DNA from: Candidatus Flexifilum breve
GTDB lineage: Bacteria; Chloroflexota; Anaerolineae; Aggregatilineales; Phototrophicaceae
Length of the DNA: 64,000 bases
Assembly: GCA_016717205.1 (NCBI GenBank)
Contig: JADKGC010000004.1
Span: 124,001-188,000 of the forward strand
Direction: 5' to 3'
Positions 27,125 to 35,247 of this stretch are shown here, in pieces (the stretch's first letter is position 1; every line of letters begins with the position of its first letter). The notes beneath the pieces are model-generated. The model made no database searches and had not been told where the DNA came from. It was given only the letters and a program-made list of their open reading frames with translations. A program made the translations under genes and the position numbers.

Positions 27125-27982
27125 CTACAGGCTCACCAGCACGATGCCCGTGAAAATCAGCGCGACGCCGAGCCACTGCGATTTGTGCAGGCGTTCGTGC
27201 AGCAAATACGCCGCAAGCACGACGGTCACGGTGGTGTAGAGGGAGGACAAGACCGTCACGATTGAGACCGCGCCGAGCGCCGTGCCGCTCAGAATAGCGA
27301 TGTAAGCCGTGGTGTCGCACACGCCGATCAGGAGCACGCGCCCGAGGTCATGTTTGCGCGGGATGGTCAGCGGATGGCGGATGAGCAGCGCAATGCTGCC
27401 GAGCACGACGATGGTCAGCGCGCGGATGATGAACACGGGCAGGATGCCGCCGAGATACGGCGTCACATAGAAGCCAAACAGCCAGAAGACGAGGGCGTAA
27501 CCGACCGCGCCCGTGATCGCCCACGAGACGCCGCGCCGCACATTGCGCTGCTGCAAGGCTTCCGGGTTGATGACGAAGGCGGTCAGCATCACGCCGACGA
27601 CCGCCGAGAGCACGCCGAGTACGCGCACGGCGGGCAGGCGTTCACCGCTGACGAAGGCGAACACGGCGGTCAGCGCGCCATAGCTCGCCGTGATCGGGGA
27701 GACGACCGCCATCAGGCCGATCTCGAAGGCGCGGTACAGGCAGAACGAACTGACGATGTTGAGCAGCGCTGCCGCGACCGCCGCCACATAGACGATGGTC
27801 GGCTGGGCCTCCAGCGTGAAGAATAAGCCGGTCGCCAGCGCGTACAGCCCCACGGTGATGAAGCCCACAAACTGCGTGAAAAACAGCGTGCGAAAGCTGC
27901 CCATCTGGCGGGAGGCCAGCCCCGCGAGGAAATCCGCGCCGCCCCAGCCGATGGCGGACGTCAAACCGAGAATGATTTCCAT
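27125..27982 (-). CDS. EamA/DMT-family transporter
   Basis: 285 residues in two halves of five predicted transmembrane helices each, the two-EamA arrangement of drug/metabolite transporters. The first half reads GWGGADFLAGLASRQMG and ITASYGALTAVFAFVSGERL; the second ends with SSLYTTVTVVLAAYLLHERL, the conserved glutamate-containing helix, and WLGVALIFTGIVLVSL. Substrate unknown; family members export metabolites or amino acids. The gene starts four bases after the stop of the DJ-1-like gene, so the two are cotranscribed. Confidence 0.9.
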   Translation of the reverse strand: MEIILGLTSAIGWGGADFLAGLASRQMGSFRTLFFTQFVGFITVGLYALATGLFFTLEAQPTIVYVAAVAAALLNIVSSFCLYRAFEIGLMAVVSPITASYGALTAVFAFVSGERLPAVRVLGVLSAVVGVMLTAFVINPEALQQRNVRRGVSWAITGAVGYALVFWLFGFYVTPYLGGILPVFIIRALTIVVLGSIALLIRHPLTIPRKHDLGRVLLIGVCDTTAYIAILSGTALGAVSIVTVLSSLYTTVTVVLAAYLLHERLHKSQWLGVALIFTGIVLVSL

Positions 27983-27986
27983 GAGA

Positions 27987-28580
27987 TCAGCCGGGCTGCC
28001 AGTAGTCGTATTCGATGTAACGGGCGGTCTGCCGCGCCACGTCTGCGCCGAGCAGGCGCTGCACGATGTGGAAGGCCATGTCGATGCCCGCGGACACCCC
28101 CGCCGAGGTCACCACGCGTCCGTTGTCGACGTAGCGCACGTCACGCAGCACGGTGGTGGTCGGGTTATTGGCGGCCAGTTCATCCAGACTGCCGAAATGG
28201 GTGGTCGCCTGTAGGCCGTCGAGGATGCCCGCCGCCGCCAGCACCCGCGTCCCCGTGCACACCGACAGCGTGAATTCCGTGCGCTGATCCTGCGCTTTGA
28301 CCCACGCGATCAGCCGTTCGCTCTTGGCCGCCTTCCGTGACCCGCTGCCGCCGGGGATGATCAGGATGTCGGGCAGGGGGCAGGTGTCGATGGTGTAGTC
28401 GGGCACGATGGTCAGCGGGTTGGCCGCGCGGATCGGCCCGGCGGTCTCTGCGACCGTATAGACATTGAACGGCGGATTGGCTTCCAGAACGGTGTTCACC
28501 GAAGCGAACACTTCCAGCGGCCCGGCGAAGTCGAGCACTTCGACGGTTTCAAAGAGTAAGATCGCGATGTTGCGCGTCAT
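27987..28580 (-). CDS. DJ-1/PfpI-family protein (isonitrile hydratase-like)
   Basis: 197 residues with the flavodoxin-like DJ-1/PfpI fold. The sequence opens IAILLFETVEVLDFAGPLEV, contains PDILIIPGGSGSRKAAKSE, and has the nucleophile elbow TLSVCTGTRVLAAAGILDG with the conserved Cys after SV; GVSAGIDMAFHIVQRLLGAD follows. This order matches the AraC N-terminal-like and isonitrile hydratase group of the family. The exact reaction (hydratase, glyoxalase or other) cannot be told. ATG 28580 is preceded by AAGGA. It heads the minus-strand group that includes the EamA transporter. Confidence 0.88.
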   Translation of the reverse strand: MTRNIAILLFETVEVLDFAGPLEVFASVNTVLEANPPFNVYTVAETAGPIRAANPLTIVPDYTIDTCPLPDILIIPGGSGSRKAAKSERLIAWVKAQDQRTEFTLSVCTGTRVLAAAGILDGLQATTHFGSLDELAANNPTTTVLRDVRYVDNGRVVTSAGVSAGIDMAFHIVQRLLGADVARQTARYIEYDYWQPG

Positions 28581-28604
28581 GCAGGTTGATCCTTATTCCA
28601 CAAA

Positions 28605-28666
28605 AACCTCACCCGGCGCATCGCGTTTGACTCCCTCTCCTAGAGGAGAGGGGCGGGGGTGAGGTT
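28605..28666. repeat. Dispersed palindrome of the CCTCACCC type
   Basis: Outer arms AACCTCACCC and GGGTGAGGTT enclose an inner stem CCCTCTCC/GGAGAGGG. It lies immediately after the azlD stop and may also act as a transcript end there. Related copies occur at 23152, 23338, 43300, 49215, 50621 and 52662. Confidence 0.8.
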
Positions 28667-28669
28667 TAG

Positions 28670-28990
28670 CTAGATGTTGAAGATGGCGCGGTACGCCAGC
28701 AGGGTGATCATGCCGATGACGACGGTCAAAAGCAAGTTCTTGCTGCGCCAGGCCACCAGCGCCGAGACAATGCCCGCCACCAGAAACGGATTCGCCGGGC
28801 TGAGCGCGATTTCGCCTTTGGGCATGATCACCGATGGCACGATGATCGCCGCGAGGACGGCGGGCGGCACGTAGCGCAGCGCCTTGAACAGCCGCGCAGG
28901 CAGTTCAATTTTGCCGACCAGTTCCAGCAGCGGGTAGCGGATGAAGAAGGTCACCAGCGCCATCCCCGCCACGAGCAAAACTTCGTTCAT
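28670..28990 (-). CDS. azlD: AzlD, branched-chain amino acid exporter small subunit
   Basis: 106 residues with four hydrophobic helices, the normal size of AzlD. The family pattern is present: VAGMALVTFFIRYPLLELVG at the N-terminus, ALRYVPPAVLAAIIVPSVIM in the middle and a final helix LLTVVIGMITLLAYRAIF. AzlC and AzlD together form an exporter for branched-chain amino acids and analogues in the cytoplasmic membrane. It lies 72 bp after azlC, the gap being taken up by a palindromic element. ATG 28990 has GGAG upstream. Confidence 0.9.
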   Translation of the reverse strand: MNEVLLVAGMALVTFFIRYPLLELVGKIELPARLFKALRYVPPAVLAAIIVPSVIMPKGEIALSPANPFLVAGIVSALVAWRSKNLLLTVVIGMITLLAYRAIFNI

Positions 28991-29020
28991 ACAGACTCCA
29001 ACAACAAAAGATCAAGATTC

Positions 29021-29098
29021 AACGCAAAGACGCGAAGGCGGAAAGGATTGGTAGATAGAAACTTACTTGGCGTCTTCGCGTCCTTGCGTCTTTGCGTT
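29021..29098. repeat. Palindromic element AACGCAAAGACGC overlapping the azlC end
   Basis: The left arm AACGCAAAGACGCGAAGG (29021-29038) pairs with the right arm that runs CGTCTTCGCG to TTTGCGTT (29071-29098). Units of ACGCAAAGACGC are widespread dispersed repeats in Chloroflexota and cyanobacteria, to my recollection. The right arm is inside the azlC reading frame and codes NAKTQGREDAK. Confidence 0.8.
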
Positions 29099-29833
29099 AA
29101 GTAGTTCTTCTTTGTTTTCTTCTTGCAGACCTTCCGCGATGACGCCGGCCAGCACGCCAGCGAGCGCCGCGATGATCAAGCCGATATTGTTGGGCAGGGT
29201 GGAGGTGAGCACGGCCACTATCCCGCCCACCAGCGCCGCGGCGAGGACTGGGCGCTGCTTGAGCGTCGGGATCAGCATGCCGATGAATGTCACCGTGAGC
29301 GCGAAATCGAGGCCGAGGTTGGTGAGTTGATCGCGGTCGACGGTGCTGGCGGCGATGATGCCGATCCACGTGAAGATCTGCCAGTTCACATACAGCGCCA
29401 GCGCCGCGCCGAGAAAATACCAGTGTTTGTGCGGCGAGTCATCCGGTTCGTTGTAGCGGTTAATCACCGTGAAGAAGGCCTCATCGGTGAGCAGGAAGCC
29501 GAGCACGATCAGCCAGCGGCGCGGCAAATGCTTGACATAGGGCGCGAGCGTCGTGCTGTACAGCGCGTGGCGCAGATTCACGACGAACGTGGTCAGCCAG
29601 ATGATGGGGAGCGTTGCCCCGCTGGCGACCAGATTCACGCCGATGAACTGCGATGATCCGGCGAATACGAACGCCGATAGGGCGACCGCCGCCAGCGGCG
29701 ACAGACCGCTCAAAATGGCGACCGCGCCGAAAATTACGCCGAAGGGCGCGGCCCCGACGATCATCGGGATCATCAGGCGCGCGCCCCGCCAGAATTCGCG
29801 CGTGGAGGTAGATGTTTGGGATTTAACGGTCAA
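29063..29833 (-). CDS. azlC: AzlC, branched-chain amino acid exporter large subunit
   Basis: 256 residues with about seven transmembrane helices. The N-terminus FWRGARLMIPMIVGAAPFGV and the motif SAFVFAGSSQFIGVNLVASG are diagnostic, as is TTFVVNLRHALYSTTLAPYV. It pairs with AzlD to export branched-chain amino acids. The start at 29833 is TTG; because a poly-G block lies just upstream, the true N-terminus and promoter may have been lost. The C-terminal tail after IAEGLQEENKEELL is coded by the palindromic element and reads NAKTQGREDAK, unlike other AzlC proteins. The native stop was probably just before it. Confidence 0.88.
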   Translation of the reverse strand: MTVKSQTSTSTREFWRGARLMIPMIVGAAPFGVIFGAVAILSGLSPLAAVALSAFVFAGSSQFIGVNLVASGATLPIIWLTTFVVNLRHALYSTTLAPYVKHLPRRWLIVLGFLLTDEAFFTVINRYNEPDDSPHKHWYFLGAALALYVNWQIFTWIGIIAASTVDRDQLTNLGLDFALTVTFIGMLIPTLKQRPVLAAALVGGIVAVLTSTLPNNIGLIIAALAGVLAGVIAEGLQEENKEELLNAKTQGREDAK

Positions 29834-29850
29834 CTAAAACCAGGAACGGT

Positions 29851-30032
29851 CCCCCCCCCCCCCGCGGAAAAAAGGGGGGGGGCGCGGGAGAGGGGAGAAA
29901 AAGAAAGGAAAACACAAAAAACCCCCCAGAGGGGGGGGGGGGGGAGGGAAGTCCGGGGGGGGGGGGGGGTGAATCCCACCCCACACCCCACCCCCCAGGG
30001 CGGGGGGGGGGGGGGGGGGGGGGGTTGGGGGG
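29851..30032. other. Poly-G/poly-C low-complexity block, probable assembly artefact
   Basis: A 13-base C run leads into about 170 bases that are almost all G with short purine interruptions. No gene or plausible regulatory element can be supported. It abuts the azlC 5' end and cuts the 3' end of the FMN-binding gene. Open frames here code only Pro/Gly runs. A second block of the same kind lies at 33219-33462. Confidence 0.85.
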
Positions 30033-30035
30033 TTC

Positions 30036-30626
30036 ACCTTCACATGTGAAATCGCTTAGCCTCCCGCAGTTCCCGTGCTGTCCGTAGAAGAACGCGCCGG
30101 GAAACTCGTCCTCGACCTGCTTGCGCTTGCCGCTCCACGAGTCGATGCTGATCTGGAAGACGCTCGTACGTTTCAGCTCGTCCAGCGTGATCGGACGGTA
30201 GTCGCGGCCCGACTGCAAGTGCGGGAAGTACTTGTCGAGCAGCATCTGCAAGGCGCGTTCGGCCTGTTCCCCTTCGATCATCGTGGCGCGCCCGAATACC
30301 ACCACGCCGGAATACTCCACGCTGAATTCCAGCGCTTCGTCGGCGGGCAGCAAACGCCCCATGTCACTCACGCTGAAGCATACCTTGGCGTCGCCTTCGA
30401 CGTTGGCGCGGGTGCGCCCGACCTGCGCGGTATGTGTATAAATTGCCTGATTTTGCGCGTCATACACGAACAGGTTGCTGTTGATAAATGGCTGGCCTTC
30501 GTGGACGGTGGCGAGCGTGCCAATCGGCGCGTGAGTGAGCATTTCGGCGATCCACGCCTCATCGGTGACCGCGCGATCCGAGCGGCGCACCTGATTCGGT
30601 GGGAGGGCAGCATAATCTCTGGACAT
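30036..30626 (-). CDS. Pyridoxamine 5'-phosphate oxidase-like FMN-binding protein, 3' end lost in poly-G
   Basis: From ATG 30626 (AGGGT upstream) the protein reads DEAWIAEMLTHAPIGTLATV, QPFINSNLFVYDAQNQAIYT and YSGVVVFGRATMIEGEQAER, the split beta-barrel FMN-binding pattern of the PNPOx-like family, seen in pyridoxamine phosphate oxidases and nitroimidazole-resistance-like proteins. About 197 residues are visible; the C-terminal SWSGKRKQVEDEFPGAFFYG is followed by the poly-G block, so the natural stop is not visible. It points away from the GNAT gene, leaving a 114-bp divergent gap. Enzymatic function uncertain. Confidence 0.8.
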
Positions 30627-30740
30627 CGTTTTACCCTGTTTCGTGTTATAACAAAGAGAGTACCCAAAAACGTACTCCGCCTTAGTGCCAAATAAGACCG
30701 CGCCCGATGATCGTTGCCAGAGAAGCGTGTAGAAGGTAAG

Positions 30741-31715
30741 ATGATGGCTGTAACAGATATTCGCTCCGCAAAACTGGTCGATATTCCGGTCATTCAGCGT
30801 CTGGTTGAAAAGGGAACGATCCTCGACAGTGAACTCGCCTGCACACGTGAGGCTATCAGCCAGCACATGCTGACGAATTTGCTGCCGCATCGGAACGTTG
30901 TGACGCTGGTCGGAAGAGTCGATCACCTGCGGATTGCTGGACAATTTCGTTTGAAAGCGGATGAACATCTGGCGCAAATGCTGTATATCGCGCCCGATTT
31001 GAACGAAGCGCACGGGGATACCGCGTGGCTCGAACTGGTCGATTCGATGGCCTTCGAAGCGGGTCGCCGGGGCGCGCACATGCTGACAGGTGAAGTTGAC
31101 GAAGACGGGACGTTGTTCACCACGCTGCGCACCGCTGGCTTTGCGGTCTATGCGCGGCAGGAAGTGTGGCGTCGTCCCGCTGGTTATGCCGTGCCTGATC
31201 ATATCACCCCCGCCGAACTCCAACCCGAAACCGATGCCGACGCGATGGAAGTCCAACTGCTGTACTGCAACATCGTGCCGCGTCTGGTGCAGCCGGTGGC
31301 TGTGCCGTCGAGTGAAAGTCAGGGGTATGTGTATCGCGGGGCGAATGATCGCATTCAGGGGTATGTCGCCGTGAGCGAAGGTCGCAGCGGGATCTACGTG
31401 ATGCCGTTCCTGCATCCGGATATTCCGTATCACAGCGCCGCGTCGATTCTCGCGGGGGCGATGGCGCGGGTGAACCGCGCGGACAAATTGCCCGTATATA
31501 TCTGTGTGCGCCGTTTTCAGGATTGGCTGGAAGAAGGTCTCGCTGACCTGGGCTTCGAGCCGTATAAGCAGCAGGCGCTGATGGTGCGGCATATTGCGGC
31601 TGGCATCCGCCAGTCCGTGTTCACGCCGCTGAAGCAGGCGTTAGAGGTTGTGCCGGCGGCTGTGCGCCCGCCCACAACCCCCATCTCAAAGTCGGTTTTG
31701 GATCAAGGAGAATAG
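30741..31715 (+). CDS. GNAT-like acetyltransferase family protein
   Basis: 324 residues from ATG 30741, with AAGGTAAG directly upstream. The N-terminal half has the feel of a GNAT fold: RSAKLVDIPVIQRLVEKGTI, MLYIAPDLNEAHGDTAWLEL, AFEAGRRGAHMLTGEVDEDG and LRTAGFAVYARQEVWR, where the last corresponds to the acetyl-CoA-binding helix and following strand. The C-terminal half repeats a similar pattern (GYVAVSEGRSGIYVMPFLHP). No classical R/Q-x-x-G-x-G/A motif is evident, so activity is uncertain. The gene is 11 bp ahead of the R3H/AAA gene and cotranscribed with it. Confidence 0.65.
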   Translation: MMAVTDIRSAKLVDIPVIQRLVEKGTILDSELACTREAISQHMLTNLLPHRNVVTLVGRVDHLRIAGQFRLKADEHLAQMLYIAPDLNEAHGDTAWLELVDSMAFEAGRRGAHMLTGEVDEDGTLFTTLRTAGFAVYARQEVWRRPAGYAVPDHITPAELQPETDADAMEVQLLYCNIVPRLVQPVAVPSSESQGYVYRGANDRIQGYVAVSEGRSGIYVMPFLHPDIPYHSAASILAGAMARVNRADKLPVYICVRRFQDWLEEGLADLGFEPYKQQALMVRHIAAGIRQSVFTPLKQALEVVPAAVRPPTTPISKSVLDQGE

Positions 31716-31726
31716 CAGTCTTCAAT

Positions 31727-33193
31727 ATGGAACGTCGTATAACAGACGACCTAGACAAGCTCAAGCAAGTCTTGCCTCCTCACATCAACCGCAAACTTGA
31801 CGAGCTCGGTCGGGCAGATGATTTGCTCGAAGTCGTTCTCGACTTGGGGCGCATCCCGACCGCCCGCTACATCACCGGGGAAGTCTCCCTTTCGGAACAT
31901 GAAGTCACCCGTGGCGAACTCGATGCCGTCGTCGATGGCATCGGCACCTTTGACGCGGATAACCGCGCTGGCATGGAACGCACGCTGCATCGCATTTCCG
32001 CGATTCGCAACCGCCGCCATGAAGTCGTCGGCCTGACATGCCGCGTCGGTCGCGCCGTGTACGGCACGATTGACATCCTGCAAGACCTCGTTGAATCCGG
32101 GCAGAACATTCTGCTGCTCGGCCCGCCCGGTGTCGGCAAGACGACGATTCTGCGCGAAGCCGCCCGCGTGTTGGCGGACAGCAAGCGCGTGATCATTGTG
32201 GATACGTCAAACGAAATCGGCGGGGATGGCGATGTGCCGCACCCGGCGGTCGGACGTGCCCGCCGTATGCAGGTGTCAGTGCCGGATCGCCAGCACGAGG
32301 TCATGATCGAAGCGGTCGAAAACCACAATCCCGAAGTCATCGTCATCGACGAAATCGGGCGTGAACTGGAAGCGACCGCGGCGCGCACCATCGCCGAACG
32401 CGGCGTGCAGTTGATTGGCACGGCGCACGGCAACGCGCTCGACAACCTGCTGCTCAACCCGACGCTTTCCGATCTCGTCGGCGGTATTCAGGCGGTCACG
32501 CTCTCCGACGAGGAAGCGCGGCGGCGCGGCACGCAGAAAACGGTGCTGGAACGGCGTGCCCCACCGACGTTTGATGTGCTGGTGGAAATCCAGACGCGCG
32601 ACCGCATGGCGATTCACGAAGATGTGGCCGCGGCGGTTGATGCCGTGCTGCGCGAACGGCCGCTCCCGATTGAACTGCGCTATCGCAACGAGTCCGGCGA
32701 AGTGCTGATCGAACAGCAGATGCCGGAAGTCCGCACGATTGCCGAACGCAACACCCGGTCGAGCAGCGCCAACGGCGAACGGCAGTCCGCGCGCAACGGT
32801 AAAGAAGGTCGCCGCCGCTCCGACGCTTACGAGCGCAGCCCCGCCGTCTATGACCGCCCGCCGGAACGCACGCCCGCCGAAAATCGCAGCGGCAAGCCGA
32901 TGGTCGTGTACGCTTACGGCGTGGCGCGGAATCGCTTGCAGCAGGCGGCACGGCGTTTGCATCTGCCGCTGACGCTGGTCGATGAGCCGGGGCAGGTGGA
33001 TATGATCGTCACGCTCAAGAACTACTACCGCCGCCGCCCCAAGCTGATCGTGGATGCGGAACGGCGCGGCACGCCGATCTATGTGCTGCGCGCGAACACC
33101 GTCTCGCAGATGGAAAACTTCCTCATGGACGTGTTCGGTCACGAACCGCGTGAGGGTGTGAGCATGGCGGACGATCCGTACGCGGACGATTAA
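31727..33193 (+). CDS. R3H-type single-stranded nucleic acid-binding AAA ATPase (Ycf45-like)
   Basis: 488 residues. After an N-terminal helical region comes a P-loop ATPase domain with Walker A LLLGPPGVGKTTILRE, the Walker B VIVIDEIGRELEATAART, a sensor in LIGTAHGNALDNLLLNPTLS and the arginine-rich EEARRRGTQKTVLERR. A long Ser/Arg-rich disordered linker follows (about residues 345-390) and a C-terminal nucleic-acid-binding region PMVVYAYGVARNRLQQAARR and VDMIVTLKNYYRRRPK. This layout matches the Ycf45/R3H-ATPase family known from cyanobacteria and plastids; function is unsettled, perhaps RNA handling. It shares a transcript with the upstream GNAT-like gene. Confidence 0.88.
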   Translation: MERRITDDLDKLKQVLPPHINRKLDELGRADDLLEVVLDLGRIPTARYITGEVSLSEHEVTRGELDAVVDGIGTFDADNRAGMERTLHRISAIRNRRHEVVGLTCRVGRAVYGTIDILQDLVESGQNILLLGPPGVGKTTILREAARVLADSKRVIIVDTSNEIGGDGDVPHPAVGRARRMQVSVPDRQHEVMIEAVENHNPEVIVIDEIGRELEATAARTIAERGVQLIGTAHGNALDNLLLNPTLSDLVGGIQAVTLSDEEARRRGTQKTVLERRAPPTFDVLVEIQTRDRMAIHEDVAAAVDAVLRERPLPIELRYRNESGEVLIEQQMPEVRTIAERNTRSSSANGERQSARNGKEGRRRSDAYERSPAVYDRPPERTPAENRSGKPMVVYAYGVARNRLQQAARRLHLPLTLVDEPGQVDMIVTLKNYYRRRPKLIVDAERRGTPIYVLRANTVSQMENFLMDVFGHEPREGVSMADDPYADD

Positions 33194-33218
33194 TCCTCAC
33201 AACTGAGAGGCGCGCCGC

Positions 33219-33463
<245 letters not shown>

Positions 33464-33583
33464 GGCAGTGTGGCTATCGGCCGTCTCATTTTCCGACCCT
33501 CATAGGTGCGCCCCTACAGATAATGAACAGTGGAGGGCGGACGGATGTTCGCCCTTTTTGATTCCCTTTGTATACTCCACAAC

Positions 33584-34654
33584 ATGAATATCTACACGCT
33601 TCCGTCTCTCGTGTTCCCGACCCGCGCCGCGCCGACCAACCCGCGCCGGATCGTCATTTTGCTCCCGTGCTGCATCGGCGATGTGGTGCTCGGCACGGCG
33701 ACCTTATTTGCGCTGCGCCGCGCTTACCCGAACGCGCACATCACGTGGGCGGTGGGGCGCTGGTCACGCCCCGCGCTCGACGGGCATGATCTGCTGAATG
33801 AACTGCTGGATACGGGGGAAGGCGCGCTGCCGACCCATTCGGTCGCTTCGCTGCGGGCGTTCGCGGCGCAGCTCCGCGCCGGGAAGTTCGATCTTGCGGT
33901 ATCGCTGGTACGTTCCCCGTGGATGAGTCTCGCCGTGTGGCTGGCGCGTATCCCGTACCGTGCCGGGCTCGACAGCGCCGGTCGTGGCTTCGGTTATAAC
34001 ATCCGCGCGCGGATCAACCCCCGCACGGTGCGCCACGAGGCCGAGATCTATCTCGATGTGCCGCGCGCCTTAGGCATCGACACGACCGACTGCTGGGCGA
34101 ACGTGCCCGTGCGCGAGTCACGGTCCGGTGACGAGCCCTACATCGTGGTCAACCCGGCGGGCGGACGCAACCCCGGCATGGTCATGGATAGCAAGCGCTA
34201 CCCGCCCGCAGAGTTGGCGGAAGTGGCGAACCGCATCGCGCGCGCGGTGAAGGCCAAAATCATTGTGATTGCGGGGAAAGAAGATCAACCGCTGGTGGAT
34301 GCGGTGACCGCGCATCTGGATCGCCCGCCCGCGCAGTTCGTCGGCGTGCTGACCTTCCGACAGATCGCGGCGCTGGCGCATGGGGCGCGGCTGTACATCG
34401 GCAATGATACGGGGCTGACGCATCTCGCGGCGGCAGCGGGCGCAAAAACGGTGATGATCCTCGGCCCGACCGACCCGAAACGCTACGCGCCGTTCGCACC
34501 GGATGCGATTGCGCTGTGGAAGCCCGCAACCGTCGCCCAGACGGGCGTAGCGGCTGGCGTGCCGACGGATTGGGACTGGGCGCGCGACGGGATCAGCGTA
34601 GACGAGGCTGAACGCCAGATCCGCAAATTCCTCGGCATCAGCCGCGTGCTCTAG
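33584..34654 (+). CDS. GT9-family glycosyltransferase (heptosyltransferase-like)
   Basis: 356 residues from ATG 33584; the open frame reaches 54 bases further upstream but that part is a hairpin sequence ending in a T run. The GT-B fold of family 9 is clear: RRIVILLPCCIGDVVLGTAT at the N-terminus, YIVVNPAGGRNPG in the middle and the hallmark YIGNDTGLTHLAAAAGAKTV followed by LGPTDPKRYAPF. Family 9 includes LPS heptosyltransferases, but no LPS genes are seen, and such enzymes exist in monoderm Chloroflexota in other glycan pathways. The end of the gene is 3 bp from the convergent MarR gene. Confidence 0.9.
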   Translation: MNIYTLPSLVFPTRAAPTNPRRIVILLPCCIGDVVLGTATLFALRRAYPNAHITWAVGRWSRPALDGHDLLNELLDTGEGALPTHSVASLRAFAAQLRAGKFDLAVSLVRSPWMSLAVWLARIPYRAGLDSAGRGFGYNIRARINPRTVRHEAEIYLDVPRALGIDTTDCWANVPVRESRSGDEPYIVVNPAGGRNPGMVMDSKRYPPAELAEVANRIARAVKAKIIVIAGKEDQPLVDAVTAHLDRPPAQFVGVLTFRQIAALAHGARLYIGNDTGLTHLAAAAGAKTVMILGPTDPKRYAPFAPDAIALWKPATVAQTGVAAGVPTDWDWARDGISVDEAERQIRKFLGISRVL

Positions 34655-34657
34655 CAG

Positions 34658-35086
34658 TTATTCCGCGGCCAGATTAGCCAGCAGGCGCTGCAGCAGGTTG
34701 CGCAGCACGAGCTGTTCGTCAGGATCGAAGCCGCGCAGCATATTCGTCTCCAGCGATCCCCACGCCGCGTTGACATGGGTGTGCAGATTGCGGCTGGTGT
34801 CGGTGAGGTACACGCGGGAGACGCGCGCATCGGCAGCATCTGCCCGCCGTTCGACCAACCCGCCGCGCTCCATGCGGGTGAGCATCTTGGTCACGGTCGG
34901 CGGTTCGACGCACAGCGCACCCGCCAACTGGCTTTGCGACAGGCCGTCTTCTTCCCACAGCCGCGCGAGGATCATTTCCTGCCCGACATGCAAACCCATC
35001 GCATTCAGGCCCACATCCGCCTGATAGCGGTGGCTTTTGCACAACTGCGCCAGCAAATAGCCGACACTCTCATGAATCTCACTCAT
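34658..35086 (-). CDS. MarR-family transcriptional regulator
   Basis: 142 residues with the winged helix-turn-helix of MarR: LHVGQEMILARLWEEDGLSQ, QLAGALCVEPPTVTKMLTRM as recognition helix, and the wing VERRADAADARVSRVYLTD with the conserved Asp-x-Arg. Flanking helices would form the dimer interface. These regulators respond to small phenolic or oxidative signals and usually repress a neighbouring gene. Here the nearest divergent gene is the CgeB-like glycosyltransferase at 35248, with a 161-bp intergenic region that would hold an operator; I do not see a clean palindrome there. Confidence 0.9.
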   Translation of the reverse strand: MSEIHESVGYLLAQLCKSHRYQADVGLNAMGLHVGQEMILARLWEEDGLSQSQLAGALCVEPPTVTKMLTRMERGGLVERRADAADARVSRVYLTDTSRNLHTHVNAAWGSLETNMLRGFDPDEQLVLRNLLQRLLANLAAE

Positions 35087-35247
35087 AGGTCACCCGGTTG
35101 GTTAGCCGCCTAAACGCTACTCGCATTTGTGACGGCTGTCAAGCGACCCGGCGCGCGGTCTGGATTGTCAAGATATTTAAACTCGCTTGCGCCGCCGGGA
35201 TAGAGCGTGTATAACGGCCTGTTGTATCAATTCACGATGAAGTGTCC

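Noticed and set aside
29823..31592. Long open frame running through the poly-G block and the FMN-binding gene into its 5' side
   Set aside because: The frame is only open because poly-G codes Pro/Gly and because the antisense of the GNAT gene has no stop. The real gene starts at ATG 30626.
33584..34654. Evidence for LPS from the heptosyltransferase-like gene
   Set aside because: GT9 enzymes also occur outside LPS pathways; no Lpx, Kdo or Lpt gene is present in the window.
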